Part shown: piece after piece, positions 14,448 through 23,982 of the stretch | Position numbering within the stretch: position 1 is the stretch's first letter | Layout of the letters: every line of letters begins with the position of its first letter | Assembly: GCA_017881725.1 (NCBI GenBank) | Contig: JADGQO010000162.1 | Location: 1 to 45,756 of the forward strand | DNA length: 45,756 nucleotides | Origin: Fibrobacteria bacterium | Lineage (GTDB): Bacteria > Fibrobacterota > Fibrobacteria > UBA11236 | Direction of reading: 5' to 3' | Translations under genes and position numbers: made by a program | Notes under the pieces: generated by a model | What the model was told of the DNA's origin: nothing | The model's database searches: none | What the model saw: the letters and a program-made list of their open reading frames with translations, nothing else

Positions 14448-15812
14448 TCAGAGCCGGGCGATGGATTGCGTCAGACGTCCCGCCAGGCGGAGCCATTCGG
14501 TTTCGGACCGCTTGGCTTCGAAGCGGGCGGAAACCAGGCGCGTTTCCGCCGCGATGAATTTCTCCTGCGCGGTGCGGAGCTCCAAGGAGGCGATGGTTCC
14601 CAGCCGCAGCCGTTCCATGGCGATGCCGACGTTTTCCCGCGCCACACCGACATTGCTGACTTCCAAAGCCAGGATCTCGTGGCTGGCGGTAAAGGCCGCT
14701 TCGGCCGTACGCAGGGAAGTCTCCAATTGCGCGCGCGCTTCCTGATATTGCAAATCGGCGCGACGTCGCGCTGCCTGCGCGGCATGGTAATCGACCGGTA
14801 GGCTCAGGCCGTCGAAAATATTCCATTTCATATTCACGCCGTAAGACCAGCCCAGGGCCTGGTTCGACCTGAGGGAGCCGACTTCGTTTTCGGCCAAACT
14901 GTAATTGTATCCGGCGGTAGCGGCCAAGGAGGGAAACAGATGGCCGACATATTCGCGCAACCCGGCGTCGGCGACATTGCGGGAAGCTTCCGCCTGTTTT
15001 AGGGAGGGATTTTCCGCATAGGCCTCTTCGTGCAAACCGCGCAGGGTTTCCACGGCGGCCAGGGAAATGGAATCCTCCACTTCGTAAGCCGGGTCGTCCG
15101 GCCAGGAAAGCAGGTGGGCGAGATTCAGCTTGGCGGAAGTCAGGACCACGGCTTGGCGGAGACGGGCGGACAAATCCTCGTTCAAATCCAACTCCGCTTG
15201 CAGTTTATCGAGCTTGGAAACGGATCCCAACTTGTACTTTCCTTCCGTGATGCGGGCGCGCTCCCGCGACAAGACCACGGCCGAATCCAAGGCAGCAAGC
15301 AAATTCCGCTGGCGCACCACGTCGCTATAGGCCAGGATGGCGAACGCGGCCAAGTCCTCGCGGGCCTGTCTGCGTCGGGCTTCCGCGCCCTCGGCCCCGA
15401 AAGCCAACCGCGCATGCGCCGCTAAGGAAGACAACCCTTCGAAAAAAGTCCACGACCCGTTCACGCCCAACGCCGCAGTCGTCGCGTTCGAGTTGCTGCT
15501 CGTCGTAGCGGGGCCGACGGCTGGTTTTTGGCGCGTATCATATATGCTGTTCACGTAACTTCCCGTGATGTCCGCCTTGGGCAAGGCACCGGATTTTCCC
15601 CAGGTGACTTGGTCTCGCGCGGTTTGCGCATCCAACTCCGTTACGCGGTACAGGCGGTTTTGATCCAAAGCCAGGCGCAAGGCCGAGTCCAGCGTGAGTC
15701 GCTTGGGCATCGTGGATGCGTCGGAGGACCAGGCCTCTGTGGAAATTGCGGACATCCCGCCAATTGCCCAAACCGTGAAAACCCAACGCGCGGACATGAA
15801 TGATTTTTTCAT
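14448..15812 (-). CDS. TolC-family outer-membrane factor
   Basis: The start is ATG at 15812, overlapping the TGA of the pump gene (ATGA); the frame continues upstream but only as a shadow of that gene. 454 residues with a signal peptide (MKKSFMSARWVFTVWAIGG...) and then LTLDSALRLALDQN, the usual start of the first TolC repeat. Two repeats of helix-strand-helix follow (WTFFEGLSSLAAHARLA in the first, WNIFDGLSLPVDYHAAQAA in the second), as expected for a trimeric channel with a periplasmic helical tunnel. It is the outer-membrane exit duct of the operon 20147-14448. Confidence 0.92.
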   Translation of the reverse strand: MKKSFMSARWVFTVWAIGGMSAISTEAWSSDASTMPKRLTLDSALRLALDQNRLYRVTELDAQTARDQVTWGKSGALPKADITGSYVNSIYDTRQKPAVGPATTSSNSNATTAALGVNGSWTFFEGLSSLAAHARLAFGAEGAEARRRQAREDLAAFAILAYSDVVRQRNLLAALDSAVVLSRERARITEGKYKLGSVSKLDKLQAELDLNEDLSARLRQAVVLTSAKLNLAHLLSWPDDPAYEVEDSISLAAVETLRGLHEEAYAENPSLKQAEASRNVADAGLREYVGHLFPSLAATAGYNYSLAENEVGSLRSNQALGWSYGVNMKWNIFDGLSLPVDYHAAQAARRRADLQYQEARAQLETSLRTAEAAFTASHEILALEVSNVGVARENVGIAMERLRLGTIASLELRTAQEKFIAAETRLVSARFEAKRSETEWLRLAGRLTQSIARL

Positions 15813-18800
15813 TGCGGCGGCTCCGGCTGCTCCGTGGGATCCGGCGGCAAATCTCCGCGCTTGGCCAAGTAGCCGTACATGGCGGGCACGACGTAAAGGG
15901 TGAGAACCAGAGCGAACATCAATCCTCCGATGACGGCGATGCCCATGGGCTTGCGGCTTTGCGAACCCGCTCCGAGCGCCAGGGCGATGGGCAAGGTGCC
16001 CAGCACGGTGGCCAAACTGGTCATCAGGATGGGTCGGAAACGCGAGGCCGCCGCGTCCTTCACGGCGTCGAGAAGCGGCAGACCTTGCCGCCGCCTTTGG
16101 TTGGCGAACTCGACGATCAGGATTCCGTTCTTCGTCACCAATCCAATCAGCATGATGATGCCGATTTTGCTGAAGATGTTCAGGGTCTGGGAGAAATACC
16201 ATAAGGTCAGGACGGCCCCGCACATGGCCAGGGGAACGGTGAGCATGATGATGAGCGGATCGCGGTAGCTTTCGAATTGTCCCGCCAAGACGAGATAGAC
16301 CAGGCACAGCGCCAGTCCCAACGCGAACCACAAGCTGGAAGAACTTTCCGCGAAGTCCCGTGAAGGGCCGGACAAGTCGGTGGTGATGGCCGGATCCAAG
16401 GTCTTGGCGGCGATGGCGTACATGGCGTTGATGCCCTCGCCCAGGGTCACGCCCGGAGCCAATCCGGCGGACACGGTGGCGGAAGTGTAGCGGTTGAATC
16501 GGAACAATTGCGGCGGGGTGATTTGCTCCTTGTAGCTCATGAGATTGTCGAGACTGATCAATTGGCCCGCGTTGTTCTTGACTTGGATGTCCTTGAGCGC
16601 GGAAGGCTCGCTGCGGAACGCTTTTTCCACCTGCCCGATAATTTGGTACTGCCGTCCATCCTTCAGGAAATAATCGAACCGCACTCCGCTGAAGGCCAAC
16701 TGCAACGCCGTCGCCACGTCACGGACGGACACGCCCAGCGCGCGCATGCGGTCGCGATCGATGTCTACGCGGAGCTCCGGCTTGTTGAATTTCAAATTCT
16801 CATCCACCACGGCGAAAGCCGGATTTTTGCGCGCTTCATCCACGAACTTGGGCAACGATTCGCGCAGCCTCTCGAAGTCCGGTGCGAGTAGGACCATCTG
16901 CACCGGTAGGCCGCCGCGCGCTCCCACCGAAATGGTCTGGTCCTGGGACACAAAGGCCCTCGCCCCGGTGATGGCCTTGAACTTGGCGGTGAGCACGTCG
17001 GCCATTTCCTGTTGGCTGCGTTTGCGCGACTCCGGCGGATTCAGGAACATCCGCATGATGCCGGAGTTGACCGAACCCGTGGCCGAGAAACCCGGCGAGG
17101 TCACCGACAGGATGACGTCGGATTCCGGTCCGATGGACTCGCTTACGGTCTTGACCAGCCTGTCCATGTACGCATCCATATACGGATAGGAAGCGCCCTC
17201 CTGGGCCGTGGCGTTGACGGAAATGGCGCTGCGATCCTCGAGCGGCGCGATCTCGGCCTTCAGCAGTCCGCCGACCCACAGCAATAGTCCCAACGACGCG
17301 ACCAGAATCACGATGGCCATCCAAGGTTTTTTTAGGAACCCGTCCAGGGAATTACGGTAAGCGTCGTTCAGCCAACGGAACATCGGTTCCGTCATTTCGT
17401 AAAAAGCGCTTTGACGCTTGCGGTGCTTCACGATGCGCGTCGTCATCATGGGCGTCAGGGAAAGCGAAACGAAGGCGGAGATGATCACCGATCCGGCCAC
17501 CACCACGCCGAACTCACGGAACAAGCGGCCCGTGAAGCCTTGCAGGAAAATGATGGGCAGGAACACCACGGCCAGGACCATGGTGGTCGACAGCACCGCG
17601 AAGAAAATCTCGTTCGATCCCTTGAGACCCGCCTCGACCGGATCCATGCCCCGTTCGATTTTGGCATAGATGTTTTCCAGCACCACGATGGCGTCGTCCA
17701 CAACCAGGCCGATGGACAAAACCACCGCCAGCAAGGTCAACACGTTGATGCTGAAGCCCGCGATGTACATGATGAAAAAGGATCCGACCAGCGATACGGG
17801 AATGGCCAGCACGGGAATCAAGGTGGTCCGCCAGTCGCGGAAAAAGAAAAAGATGATCAACACCACCAGGATGAAGGCGATGAAAATGGTGTCGCGCACC
17901 TCGTGGATGGACTTGCTGATGAACTGGGTGGCGTCGAAGCCGAGTTTGAGCTTGATGTCGGCGGGGACGTCCTTTTTGATTTTTTCCAATCGCTTGTAGA
18001 AGTCCTCGGCGATGGCCAGGTTGTTCGCGCCCGGTTGGGCGGAAATGGCCAAACCGATCATGGGGACGCCGTTGTTCTTGAGGATGGTCTTCTCGTTTTC
18101 GGCCCCCAACTCCGCGAAGCCCACGTCCTTCAGACGCACGGTTTGACCGTTGGCGGCCTTGAGGATCAAGTTGTTGTATTCTTCTGGGGTGTTTAGCCGT
18201 CCCGTGGTGCGCACCGCCAGCTCCGTATTTTTCCCTTCGATGATTCCCGAGGGCAACTCCACGTTCTCGGCGGTCACGGAATTGCGCACGTCCACGACGG
18301 TCAATCCATAGGCGGTCAGCTTCTTGGGATCCAACCTGAGGCGCATGGCGTATTTCTTCTCGCCCCAAATGGCCACGGCCCCCACGCCCGCGATGGTTTG
18401 CAGGCGCTCCTTGATGCGCGTCCCCACGGCCGTCACGTCCTGGATGTCGCGCGTGTCGCTTTGCACGGTCAGCATGAGGATGGCGGCGGCATTGGCGTCG
18501 GCCTTGGCCACCACGGGCGGATCCGCGTCCACGGGCAGGTTGCGCACCGCGCGCGACACACGATCACGCACGTCGTTGGCGGCGGCGTCCAAGTCCTCGC
18601 CCAGATTGAATTCCACCGTGATGGTGCTCAGCTCGGTGCGGCTGGTGGACACGATGGTGCGGATGCCGGAGATGCCGTTGACGGATTCCTCCAACGGCTC
18701 GGTGATTTGCGATTCGATGATGTCGGCGCTGGCGCCGCGGTACGACGTGGTCACGGAAATGGTGGGCGGATCCACGGCGGGAAATTCGCGCACTCCCAGA

Positions 18801-18892
18801 AAGGAATACCCGATCATGCCGAACACGGTGATCAAGATGCTGAGCACCGATGCGAGTACGGGACGGCGGATGCTGACTGACGAAAGACTCAT
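15809..18892 (-). CDS. RND multidrug efflux permease (HAE1/AcrB type)
   Basis: 1027 residues, the normal length for AcrB/MexB-like pumps. It starts SVSIRRPVLASVLSILI and shows REFPAVDPPTISV, two large periplasmic loops and 12 membrane segments. The proton-relay Asp pair is in GLVVDDAIVVLENI (TM4), and the Lys is in GLVTKNGILIVEFANQ (TM10). This is a proton antiporter that expels hydrophobic compounds from the periplasm. It overlaps the downstream TolC gene by ATGA and starts 31 bp after the adaptor gene. The closest subgroup is the general multidrug HAE1 branch; the exact substrates cannot be told. Confidence 0.95.
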   Translation of the reverse strand: MSLSSVSIRRPVLASVLSILITVFGMIGYSFLGVREFPAVDPPTISVTTSYRGASADIIESQITEPLEESVNGISGIRTIVSTSRTELSTITVEFNLGEDLDAAANDVRDRVSRAVRNLPVDADPPVVAKADANAAAILMLTVQSDTRDIQDVTAVGTRIKERLQTIAGVGAVAIWGEKKYAMRLRLDPKKLTAYGLTVVDVRNSVTAENVELPSGIIEGKNTELAVRTTGRLNTPEEYNNLILKAANGQTVRLKDVGFAELGAENEKTILKNNGVPMIGLAISAQPGANNLAIAEDFYKRLEKIKKDVPADIKLKLGFDATQFISKSIHEVRDTIFIAFILVVLIIFFFFRDWRTTLIPVLAIPVSLVGSFFIMYIAGFSINVLTLLAVVLSIGLVVDDAIVVLENIYAKIERGMDPVEAGLKGSNEIFFAVLSTTMVLAVVFLPIIFLQGFTGRLFREFGVVVAGSVIISAFVSLSLTPMMTTRIVKHRKRQSAFYEMTEPMFRWLNDAYRNSLDGFLKKPWMAIVILVASLGLLLWVGGLLKAEIAPLEDRSAISVNATAQEGASYPYMDAYMDRLVKTVSESIGPESDVILSVTSPGFSATGSVNSGIMRMFLNPPESRKRSQQEMADVLTAKFKAITGARAFVSQDQTISVGARGGLPVQMVLLAPDFERLRESLPKFVDEARKNPAFAVVDENLKFNKPELRVDIDRDRMRALGVSVRDVATALQLAFSGVRFDYFLKDGRQYQIIGQVEKAFRSEPSALKDIQVKNNAGQLISLDNLMSYKEQITPPQLFRFNRYTSATVSAGLAPGVTLGEGINAMYAIAAKTLDPAITTDLSGPSRDFAESSSSLWFALGLALCLVYLVLAGQFESYRDPLIIMLTVPLAMCGAVLTLWYFSQTLNIFSKIGIIMLIGLVTKNGILIVEFANQRRRQGLPLLDAVKDAAASRFRPILMTSLATVLGTLPIALALGAGSQSRKPMGIAVIGGLMFALVLTLYVVPAMYGYLAKRGDLPPDPTEQPEPPQ

Positions 18893-18923
18893 GGTTTTAC
18901 CGATGCGATCCGGAGGTGGCCCA

Positions 18924-20147
18924 TCAATTTACGGCCGTGAGCGTGACGGGAGCCCCGGGCCGGATCTGGATGATGCCCGAAGTGATGATCGTGTCCCCGA
19001 CGTTCACGCCGCCGGTCAATTGCACCATGGTTTCGGTGCGCAAGCCCGCCTGCACGGAATGCGGCTCAGCCTTGCCGGCCTTATACAGGAAGACCTTGGG
19101 GCCTTTCGCATCGGCGGAGAGGGCTTCCGTGGGCACCATGATTGCCGCGTCGATGACCTGTAGCGGGACTTCGATGTTGGCGAAGGAACCGGGCAAGACC
19201 GAACCGGCCTGGTTCGGGCACAGGGCGCGTAAATGCAACGTGCGCGTGTCGGGATCGATTTTGGGATCGACGGCGTAGACCTTGGCCGCTTGCGCCTGAT
19301 CGAGGCCTTGCACCGTGAAGGTGATGGGCGTTCCGGGTTTGACCCATCCGGCGTATTTTCCGGGAATGGTGAAGTCCACCTTGACGGGCGTGACCATCTG
19401 CAATGTGGTGATGCGTGCGGAGGGGCTGACCAAGGCTCCCTCGCTGACGTATTTGAGGCCGATGACTCCCGCAAAGGGCGCGCGCAGTTCGGTTTTATCC
19501 GTCTGAGCCTTCAGCAATTGTTCCCCCGCCTTGGCGAGATTGAGGGCATTGAGCGATTGGTCATAGTCGCGCTGGCTCACGGCCTCGATTTTAAGCTGCA
19601 TGCGCATGCGGTATTCTTCATCATCGGCCAGCTTGCGTTGGTACTGGGCACGTAGGAAATTGGCTTGCAATTCGGCGTCGTCGATTTTCACCAGCAATTG
19701 GCCCTTATTGACCTTGGAGCCTTCCAGGAAAGCGATGCGGACGATTTTCCCGGATATTTCGGAGCGGATTTCCACTTCTTCGTTGGCCAGCACGGTGCCG
19801 GTGGCGGAAATACGATTATCGATGCGTTCGGTGTGGAGTACCTTGGCGGTTACGGGTAATCCGCCCATCACGGACGGAGCTCCTGACTGGGGATTCGCGG
19901 CTCCGGGAGCGGACGGGGATGCCGAACCCGGTGCGGTCGTCGGAGCGGCCTTGGCGTTAACCGGCGCGGAACCTGACGGGGCTCCGGAACCTTGACCAGG
20001 TATGCCCCCAGGACCGCCCGGACCCTGACCAGTGGCACCCGGGCCTTGACCGGCGGCGGCGGCGCGCGCGGCTTTGATTTTCGGATAGGCGATAAGTCCC
20101 AATACCGCAGCCACTATGGCCCAAATTGCGATGCGTTTGCCGGCCAT
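18924..20147 (-). CDS. RND periplasmic adaptor (membrane fusion protein)
   Basis: The start is ATG at 20147 with AAGGAG 9 bases upstream, giving 407 residues (MAGKRIAIWAIVAAVLGLIA, a signal anchor). A Gly/Pro/Ala/Ser-rich linker of about 80 residues (PGATGQGPGGPGGIPGQG and on) separates it from the barrel-sandwich part: GTVLANEEVEIRSEISGKIV, a helical hairpin and LRAPFAGVIGLKYVSEGALV, then the beta-barrel. This is the HlyD/AcrA family that bridges pump and TolC. The linker is unusually long. First gene of the three-gene operon and divergent from the Cus operon. Confidence 0.93.
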   Translation of the reverse strand: MAGKRIAIWAIVAAVLGLIAYPKIKAARAAAAGQGPGATGQGPGGPGGIPGQGSGAPSGSAPVNAKAAPTTAPGSASPSAPGAANPQSGAPSVMGGLPVTAKVLHTERIDNRISATGTVLANEEVEIRSEISGKIVRIAFLEGSKVNKGQLLVKIDDAELQANFLRAQYQRKLADDEEYRMRMQLKIEAVSQRDYDQSLNALNLAKAGEQLLKAQTDKTELRAPFAGVIGLKYVSEGALVSPSARITTLQMVTPVKVDFTIPGKYAGWVKPGTPITFTVQGLDQAQAAKVYAVDPKIDPDTRTLHLRALCPNQAGSVLPGSFANIEVPLQVIDAAIMVPTEALSADAKGPKVFLYKAGKAEPHSVQAGLRTETMVQLTGGVNVGDTIITSGIIQIRPGAPVTLTAVN

Positions 20148-20346
20148 GAAAAATCCATCTCCTTCCGGACGCTCAGTGACGGCGTCCGTTAGTGCAAGGG
20201 CGTAAATTAGTAAACGGCGCGGAGACGGGAAAAGTACCGCTCTCTGGGTTGGCGCCAATCAACGCGAAGAAACATTCCCATACAGGCTCTAAACCGGACA
20301 TTCTGAATCGCCCGTGTTTTCCTACGCATTTCCATGCATAACTGGC

Positions 20347-20375
20347 TTGGCAAATAATTAAAATCGCTTTATGGT
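20347..20375 (+). promoter_or_regulatory. Putative promoter of the Cus operon
   Basis: TTGGCA (20347-20352) and TATGGT (20370-20375) with a 17-bp spacer, in an AT-rich stretch before the ATG at 20399, which lacks a ribosome site. Rest of the 20148-20398 gap: no gene seen. Confidence 0.4.
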
Positions 20376-20398
20376 CCAGCCAATGATATATTTAAAAT

Positions 20399-20860
20399 AT
20401 GCCTGCCTTCCGGAATAGCCCTTGGTATAAAGCTCTCGGTGTCGGGCTAATGGTGGTTTTCATGGGCAGCCAGTTGTTCGCCTGTTGCCTCGTGAATCGC
20501 GAACTTGGAAATTTCCTTTTGAGCTGGCTTCCCGGGCAAGCCCCCGTGCAAACCCATGCTTGCTGCCATAAAGCCACTCCCACGTCGCCCATAGCCCATG
20601 CATCCACGCCCAACCGACCCTCCGGCTCCCCGCCTTGCAAGCCATCTGCGGAAAATGCCTGCTGCATCCAGACCGCAAGCCAAAACGCACCGGGCCTGGT
20701 ATCCCAAAGCCCCACGCTCCCGCTTTTTTCGCTGGTCATCGGACTCCTTCCCGCTCCGGTCGATGCCCCGTCCATCCGTGAGGCCTCCGCCCTGGACTTC
20801 GTTCCCCATTTCGCCTCCGGGCCGCCTATCTATCTGGCCCAACTGCGTCTGCTCATTTAA
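20399..20860 (+). CDS. Cys-rich exported protein at head of Cus operon
   Basis: 153 residues. An N-terminal hydrophobic stretch (ALGVGLMVVFMGSQLFACC) serves as signal or anchor. Paired cysteines follow: ACC, THACCHKA, PPCKP and NACCIQT, then a second hydrophobic part and a short end GPPIYLAQLRLLI. Small proteins with HxCC-type motifs and this ending often precede Cus-like efflux genes in other bacteria, so periplasmic metal (copper) binding or sensing is likely, but I do not know a named family. There is no ribosome site before the ATG. 117 bp separate it from the outer-membrane factor. Confidence 0.6.
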   Translation: MPAFRNSPWYKALGVGLMVVFMGSQLFACCLVNRELGNFLLSWLPGQAPVQTHACCHKATPTSPIAHASTPNRPSGSPPCKPSAENACCIQTASQNAPGLVSQSPTLPLFSLVIGLLPAPVDAPSIREASALDFVPHFASGPPIYLAQLRLLI

Positions 20861-20865
20861 GTCGA

Positions 20866-20983
20866 CCCCATCCCAATCCTGATGGATGTTGCGTTTCGTT
20901 GCTTACGAACGCCATCCGCGCGGAAGCGGGAGCCGCTCCGTCAATCCCTCAATTGAAACATTCAACACATTCATGGGATGGGG
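20866..20983 (+). repeat. 9-bp inverted repeat around CusC start
   Basis: CCCCATCCC (20866-20874) and GGGATGGGG (20975-20983) are perfect inverted repeats 100 bp apart. The right arm covers the first possible ATG (20978) of the outer-membrane factor. In RNA this could close a long leader domain, or be chance. Confidence 0.3.
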
Positions 20984-22522
20984 TATCCGTCGATGAGGCA
21001 ACTAACCGTTATTACGAATGGGTCGGAAACCCGCTCCGGCCACGGACGAGGTTTCCTAATAAGGGACGCATCTTGGATAACCTACACGTTACTGATGGCG
21101 TTGGCTTTGGGGCCGACGGTGAGGATTTCGGCCCATGAAATGACCGACGATTCCTCGCATGGCGGTTCCCTGGAAGGAGTTTCCCGTGCGGGCGCGCCCG
21201 GAGGTGGCAATTCGTCCCTGGCCGAGAAAGATTCCATATCCGGAATTCATGCCGACTCGACCCGATGGTCCGAGCAAACCTGGGATCCCAAATCCTTGGT
21301 GCAATTGGCCTGGAAACGGAATTCCGGCATGCGCGCGCAGCGGCTGCAAGTGAAAGGCCTGCACTCCAACTCCAGCCATACGTGGTACCTGGACGCGCCG
21401 CAAGTCGGCGTGAACTTCTACCAAGCCCCGGTGGCGACCTTTCCCAACCCGATGGGCCGCCAATCGGAAGTCGACTATTCCGTGCAACAGGCCTTCCCCT
21501 TTCCCGGAAAAATCTCCGCCCGCATCGATGCCGTGCACCAGCATGCGGAAATGGGCGAGGCGGATTTGTTGGCCCTGCGGCGAAAGGTCGCGCGCATGGT
21601 ACGTGATGATTTTTACGCCTTGGATTTGACGCGGCAGCGGCAGGCCATCAATGACGAAAACCGCGCGCTGATGGTTCGCTTCATCGCCGTGGCCCGGCGG
21701 CAATACGAAGTCGGGCTTGGCCGCCAAGCCGACATTCTCCGGGCCCAAGCGGAGTTGACGCGGTTGCAATCGGACAGCATCGATCTCGCCGAGGCGCGCG
21801 CCTCCACGCTCGCGGACATGAACGCGCTGCTGGACTTCACTACGACGCGGGAATGGAATTTGGCGACGCCGCCGGATCCGAAACCCATCGATTGGACCTT
21901 GGAGCAATTGCGCCCGTTGATCGAAAAAGATCAGCCCGGATTGAAATCCATGCGCGTCGGGGTGGCCATGCGGGAAGCCGAATTGCGGGCGGCCGGCAAG
22001 GAATATTTGCCCGATATCATGGTGGAGGGGATGTATAAGGACATGTTGCGGATGCCCCCGGGTTCGATGGCGACGAAGCTGGAGGACTTTTGGTCGTTGG
22101 GAGTCAGTGTCAACGTCCCCTTCGCATTTTGGTCCGCGCCCAAATACCAGGCTGCCATCGCCGAAGGCCGGGCCAACCTGGAAAGCGCGGAGCAAGCTTA
22201 TGCGGATTCGCGCAATGGCATGCTGGCGGCGGCACAAACCGCGCTGCAAAAATCGCGTACCGGCGCGGCGCGCCTGCGGCTAAATGTTGAAGCCCTGGTG
22301 CCGCAATCCGAACAAGCTTTGGTTTCCATGCTGGCCGCCTATGAGGGAGGCAAGGAAGAGTTTACTCCGCTATTGGAAGCCTACCGGGCAAGATGGGAAG
22401 CGCGCGAGAACATGGCTACCGCGCGGGCCAACGCATTATCGACACTGGCGGATTTGGAAGACGCCGTGGGCATGGACTTGGACGAAATCGCGCGCTGGTT
22501 GGCGCCGGGAGCTGGAAAATGA
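20978..22522 (+). CDS. CusC/CzcC-like outer-membrane factor (TolC family)
   Basis: 514 residues from ATG 20978 or 509 from ATG 20993; neither has a ribosome site. A hydrophobic segment (WITYTLLMALALGPTVRISA) is a late signal sequence. Two TolC repeats follow: SLVQLAWKRNSGMRAQRLQV, VDYSVQQAFPFPGKISARID, RRQYEVGLGRQADILRAQAE, and VNVPFAFWSAPKYQAAIAEG in the second half. FPFPGK is typical of heavy-metal type factors. It forms the outer-membrane channel of the CusABC-like pump. It overlaps cusB by ATGA (22519-22522), so expression is coupled. Confidence 0.88.
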   Translation: MGYPSMRQLTVITNGSETRSGHGRGFLIRDASWITYTLLMALALGPTVRISAHEMTDDSSHGGSLEGVSRAGAPGGGNSSLAEKDSISGIHADSTRWSEQTWDPKSLVQLAWKRNSGMRAQRLQVKGLHSNSSHTWYLDAPQVGVNFYQAPVATFPNPMGRQSEVDYSVQQAFPFPGKISARIDAVHQHAEMGEADLLALRRKVARMVRDDFYALDLTRQRQAINDENRALMVRFIAVARRQYEVGLGRQADILRAQAELTRLQSDSIDLAEARASTLADMNALLDFTTTREWNLATPPDPKPIDWTLEQLRPLIEKDQPGLKSMRVGVAMREAELRAAGKEYLPDIMVEGMYKDMLRMPPGSMATKLEDFWSLGVSVNVPFAFWSAPKYQAAIAEGRANLESAEQAYADSRNGMLAAAQTALQKSRTGAARLRLNVEALVPQSEQALVSMLAAYEGGKEEFTPLLEAYRARWEARENMATARANALSTLADLEDAVGMDLDEIARWLAPGAGK

Positions 22523-23973
22523 AAAACATCACCGTTAAAAAATGGATTCGGGTTTTCGGAATACTGGCCTTGGCGTCCGCGACTTTACTGGCGGCGTTTG
22601 CCTGCCGGGGTAACACGTCGGATACCTCCGCCCAAGGCGGGGCCGCGGCTGGGAAAGACACCGCCGCCAAAAGCCAGGGCGGCGCCCAGGCGGAAGAGAA
22701 GCTTTACCATTGCGCCATGCATCCCTGGTACATCGCGCATGCGCCCGGCCATTGTCCCATTTGCGGCATGGAACTGGTGCCCTTCATCCAGGAAAAAGGC
22801 GGAAACGGGGTGCCGGGCAACGGCGGGGCAGCTGGGAGTGGGTCCACCGGGGGTGGGGCCGCCATCGTGCAAGTCGATTCGGCCTCCATCCAGAAAATCG
22901 GAGTGAAGACCCAAAAGGTGGGCCGCCGCGATCTACGCGGGGAAGTCCGGGCCAGCGGAAAAATAAAGGTGGAAGAAAACCGCGTGACCATCGTGAACTC
23001 CCGCGTGACCGGATACGCCGAAAAACTCCACGCGAACACCACGGGCCAGCGCGTGCGCAAGGGAGAAACCCTCCTGGATATTTACAGCCCGGATTTGTCC
23101 AGCGCCCAGGAGGAATATTTGCAGGCGCTGCGATACGCCCGCGGACCGGGCAACAACGCCGTGACCGGCTCGCAGGATTTAGTCGAAAGCTCTCGTCTCC
23201 GGCTTCTCAATTGGGGCGTTCCGTCCCTGGTCGTAGATGCCTTGGCGCGCGACGGCAAGGTCCGCCACACCCTGCCCATCGCTTCACCGGCTTCGGGGAT
23301 CATCCTTGAGAAGATGGTGAACGAAGGCCAGAGCATCGGCATGGGCATGGAGTTGTATAAGTTGGCCGACCTTTCCCGCGTGTGGGTGGTAGCCTACGTC
23401 TACCAACGGGACCTGCCCTTGTTGTCGACGGGATCCCGCGCCGAGGTGGAAATGGATTATGCCGGACGAAAACCCATTCCCGGCCGCGTGACCTTCATCT
23501 CCCCGGTGCTCGACGAGGCTTCGCGCACGGCGGAAATCCGCGTCGAAGTGGCGAATACACCCGCCATGGATCTGAAGCCGGAAATGTTCGCGACCGTGCA
23601 TTTCCAAGGGGCCGTGCACCAGGGTGTCATAGCCGTGCCGGATCAGGCCATCATCCGATCGGGACGGCGAAATCTGGCCGTCATCGCCCTGGGTGCGGGG
23701 TATTTCCAGCCGCGCGAAGTGACCTTGGGAACGTCGGCCGACGGCTATGTGGAAATTCTCTCCGGCATCGAAGAAGGGGACGACCTGGTGGTGTCCTCGC
23801 AATTCCTCATCGATTCGGAAAGTAACCTGCGCGCCGCCGTGCAAAAACTGACTACCATGAATCCGGCCGGGGAAAATGCAGGCGCGGCCGCAGACGGCGC
23901 ACCGATGAATAAGCCCGGCATGGGAAACTCCGCCGGACAGGGTAACATGGCGGATACCGCCGGAAAGCATTGA
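22519..23973 (+). CDS. cusB: CusB-like periplasmic adaptor with heavy-metal-binding domain
   Basis: The start is ATG at 22519 (overlap with the previous stop); 484 residues. The signal ends with lipobox-like LLAAFAC (Cys about 29). Next comes a small metal-binding domain, YHCAMHPWYI plus CPICGMELVPF (about residues 70-95), found in many CusB and CzcB proteins. The barrel-sandwich hybrid and helical hairpin follow (LRGEVRASGKIKVEENRVTI, YSPDLSSAQEEYLQALRYA), then ILEKMVNEGQSIGMGMELYK and the barrel. The C-terminus is Met, Gly and Asn rich (NKPGMGNSAGQGNMAD), a further possible copper site. Ends 9 bp before cusA. Confidence 0.93.
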   Translation: MKNITVKKWIRVFGILALASATLLAAFACRGNTSDTSAQGGAAAGKDTAAKSQGGAQAEEKLYHCAMHPWYIAHAPGHCPICGMELVPFIQEKGGNGVPGNGGAAGSGSTGGGAAIVQVDSASIQKIGVKTQKVGRRDLRGEVRASGKIKVEENRVTIVNSRVTGYAEKLHANTTGQRVRKGETLLDIYSPDLSSAQEEYLQALRYARGPGNNAVTGSQDLVESSRLRLLNWGVPSLVVDALARDGKVRHTLPIASPASGIILEKMVNEGQSIGMGMELYKLADLSRVWVVAYVYQRDLPLLSTGSRAEVEMDYAGRKPIPGRVTFISPVLDEASRTAEIRVEVANTPAMDLKPEMFATVHFQGAVHQGVIAVPDQAIIRSGRRNLAVIALGAGYFQPREVTLGTSADGYVEILSGIEEGDDLVVSSQFLIDSESNLRAAVQKLTTMNPAGENAGAAADGAPMNKPGMGNSAGQGNMADTAGKH

Positions 23974-23982
23974 GGAACAGCC

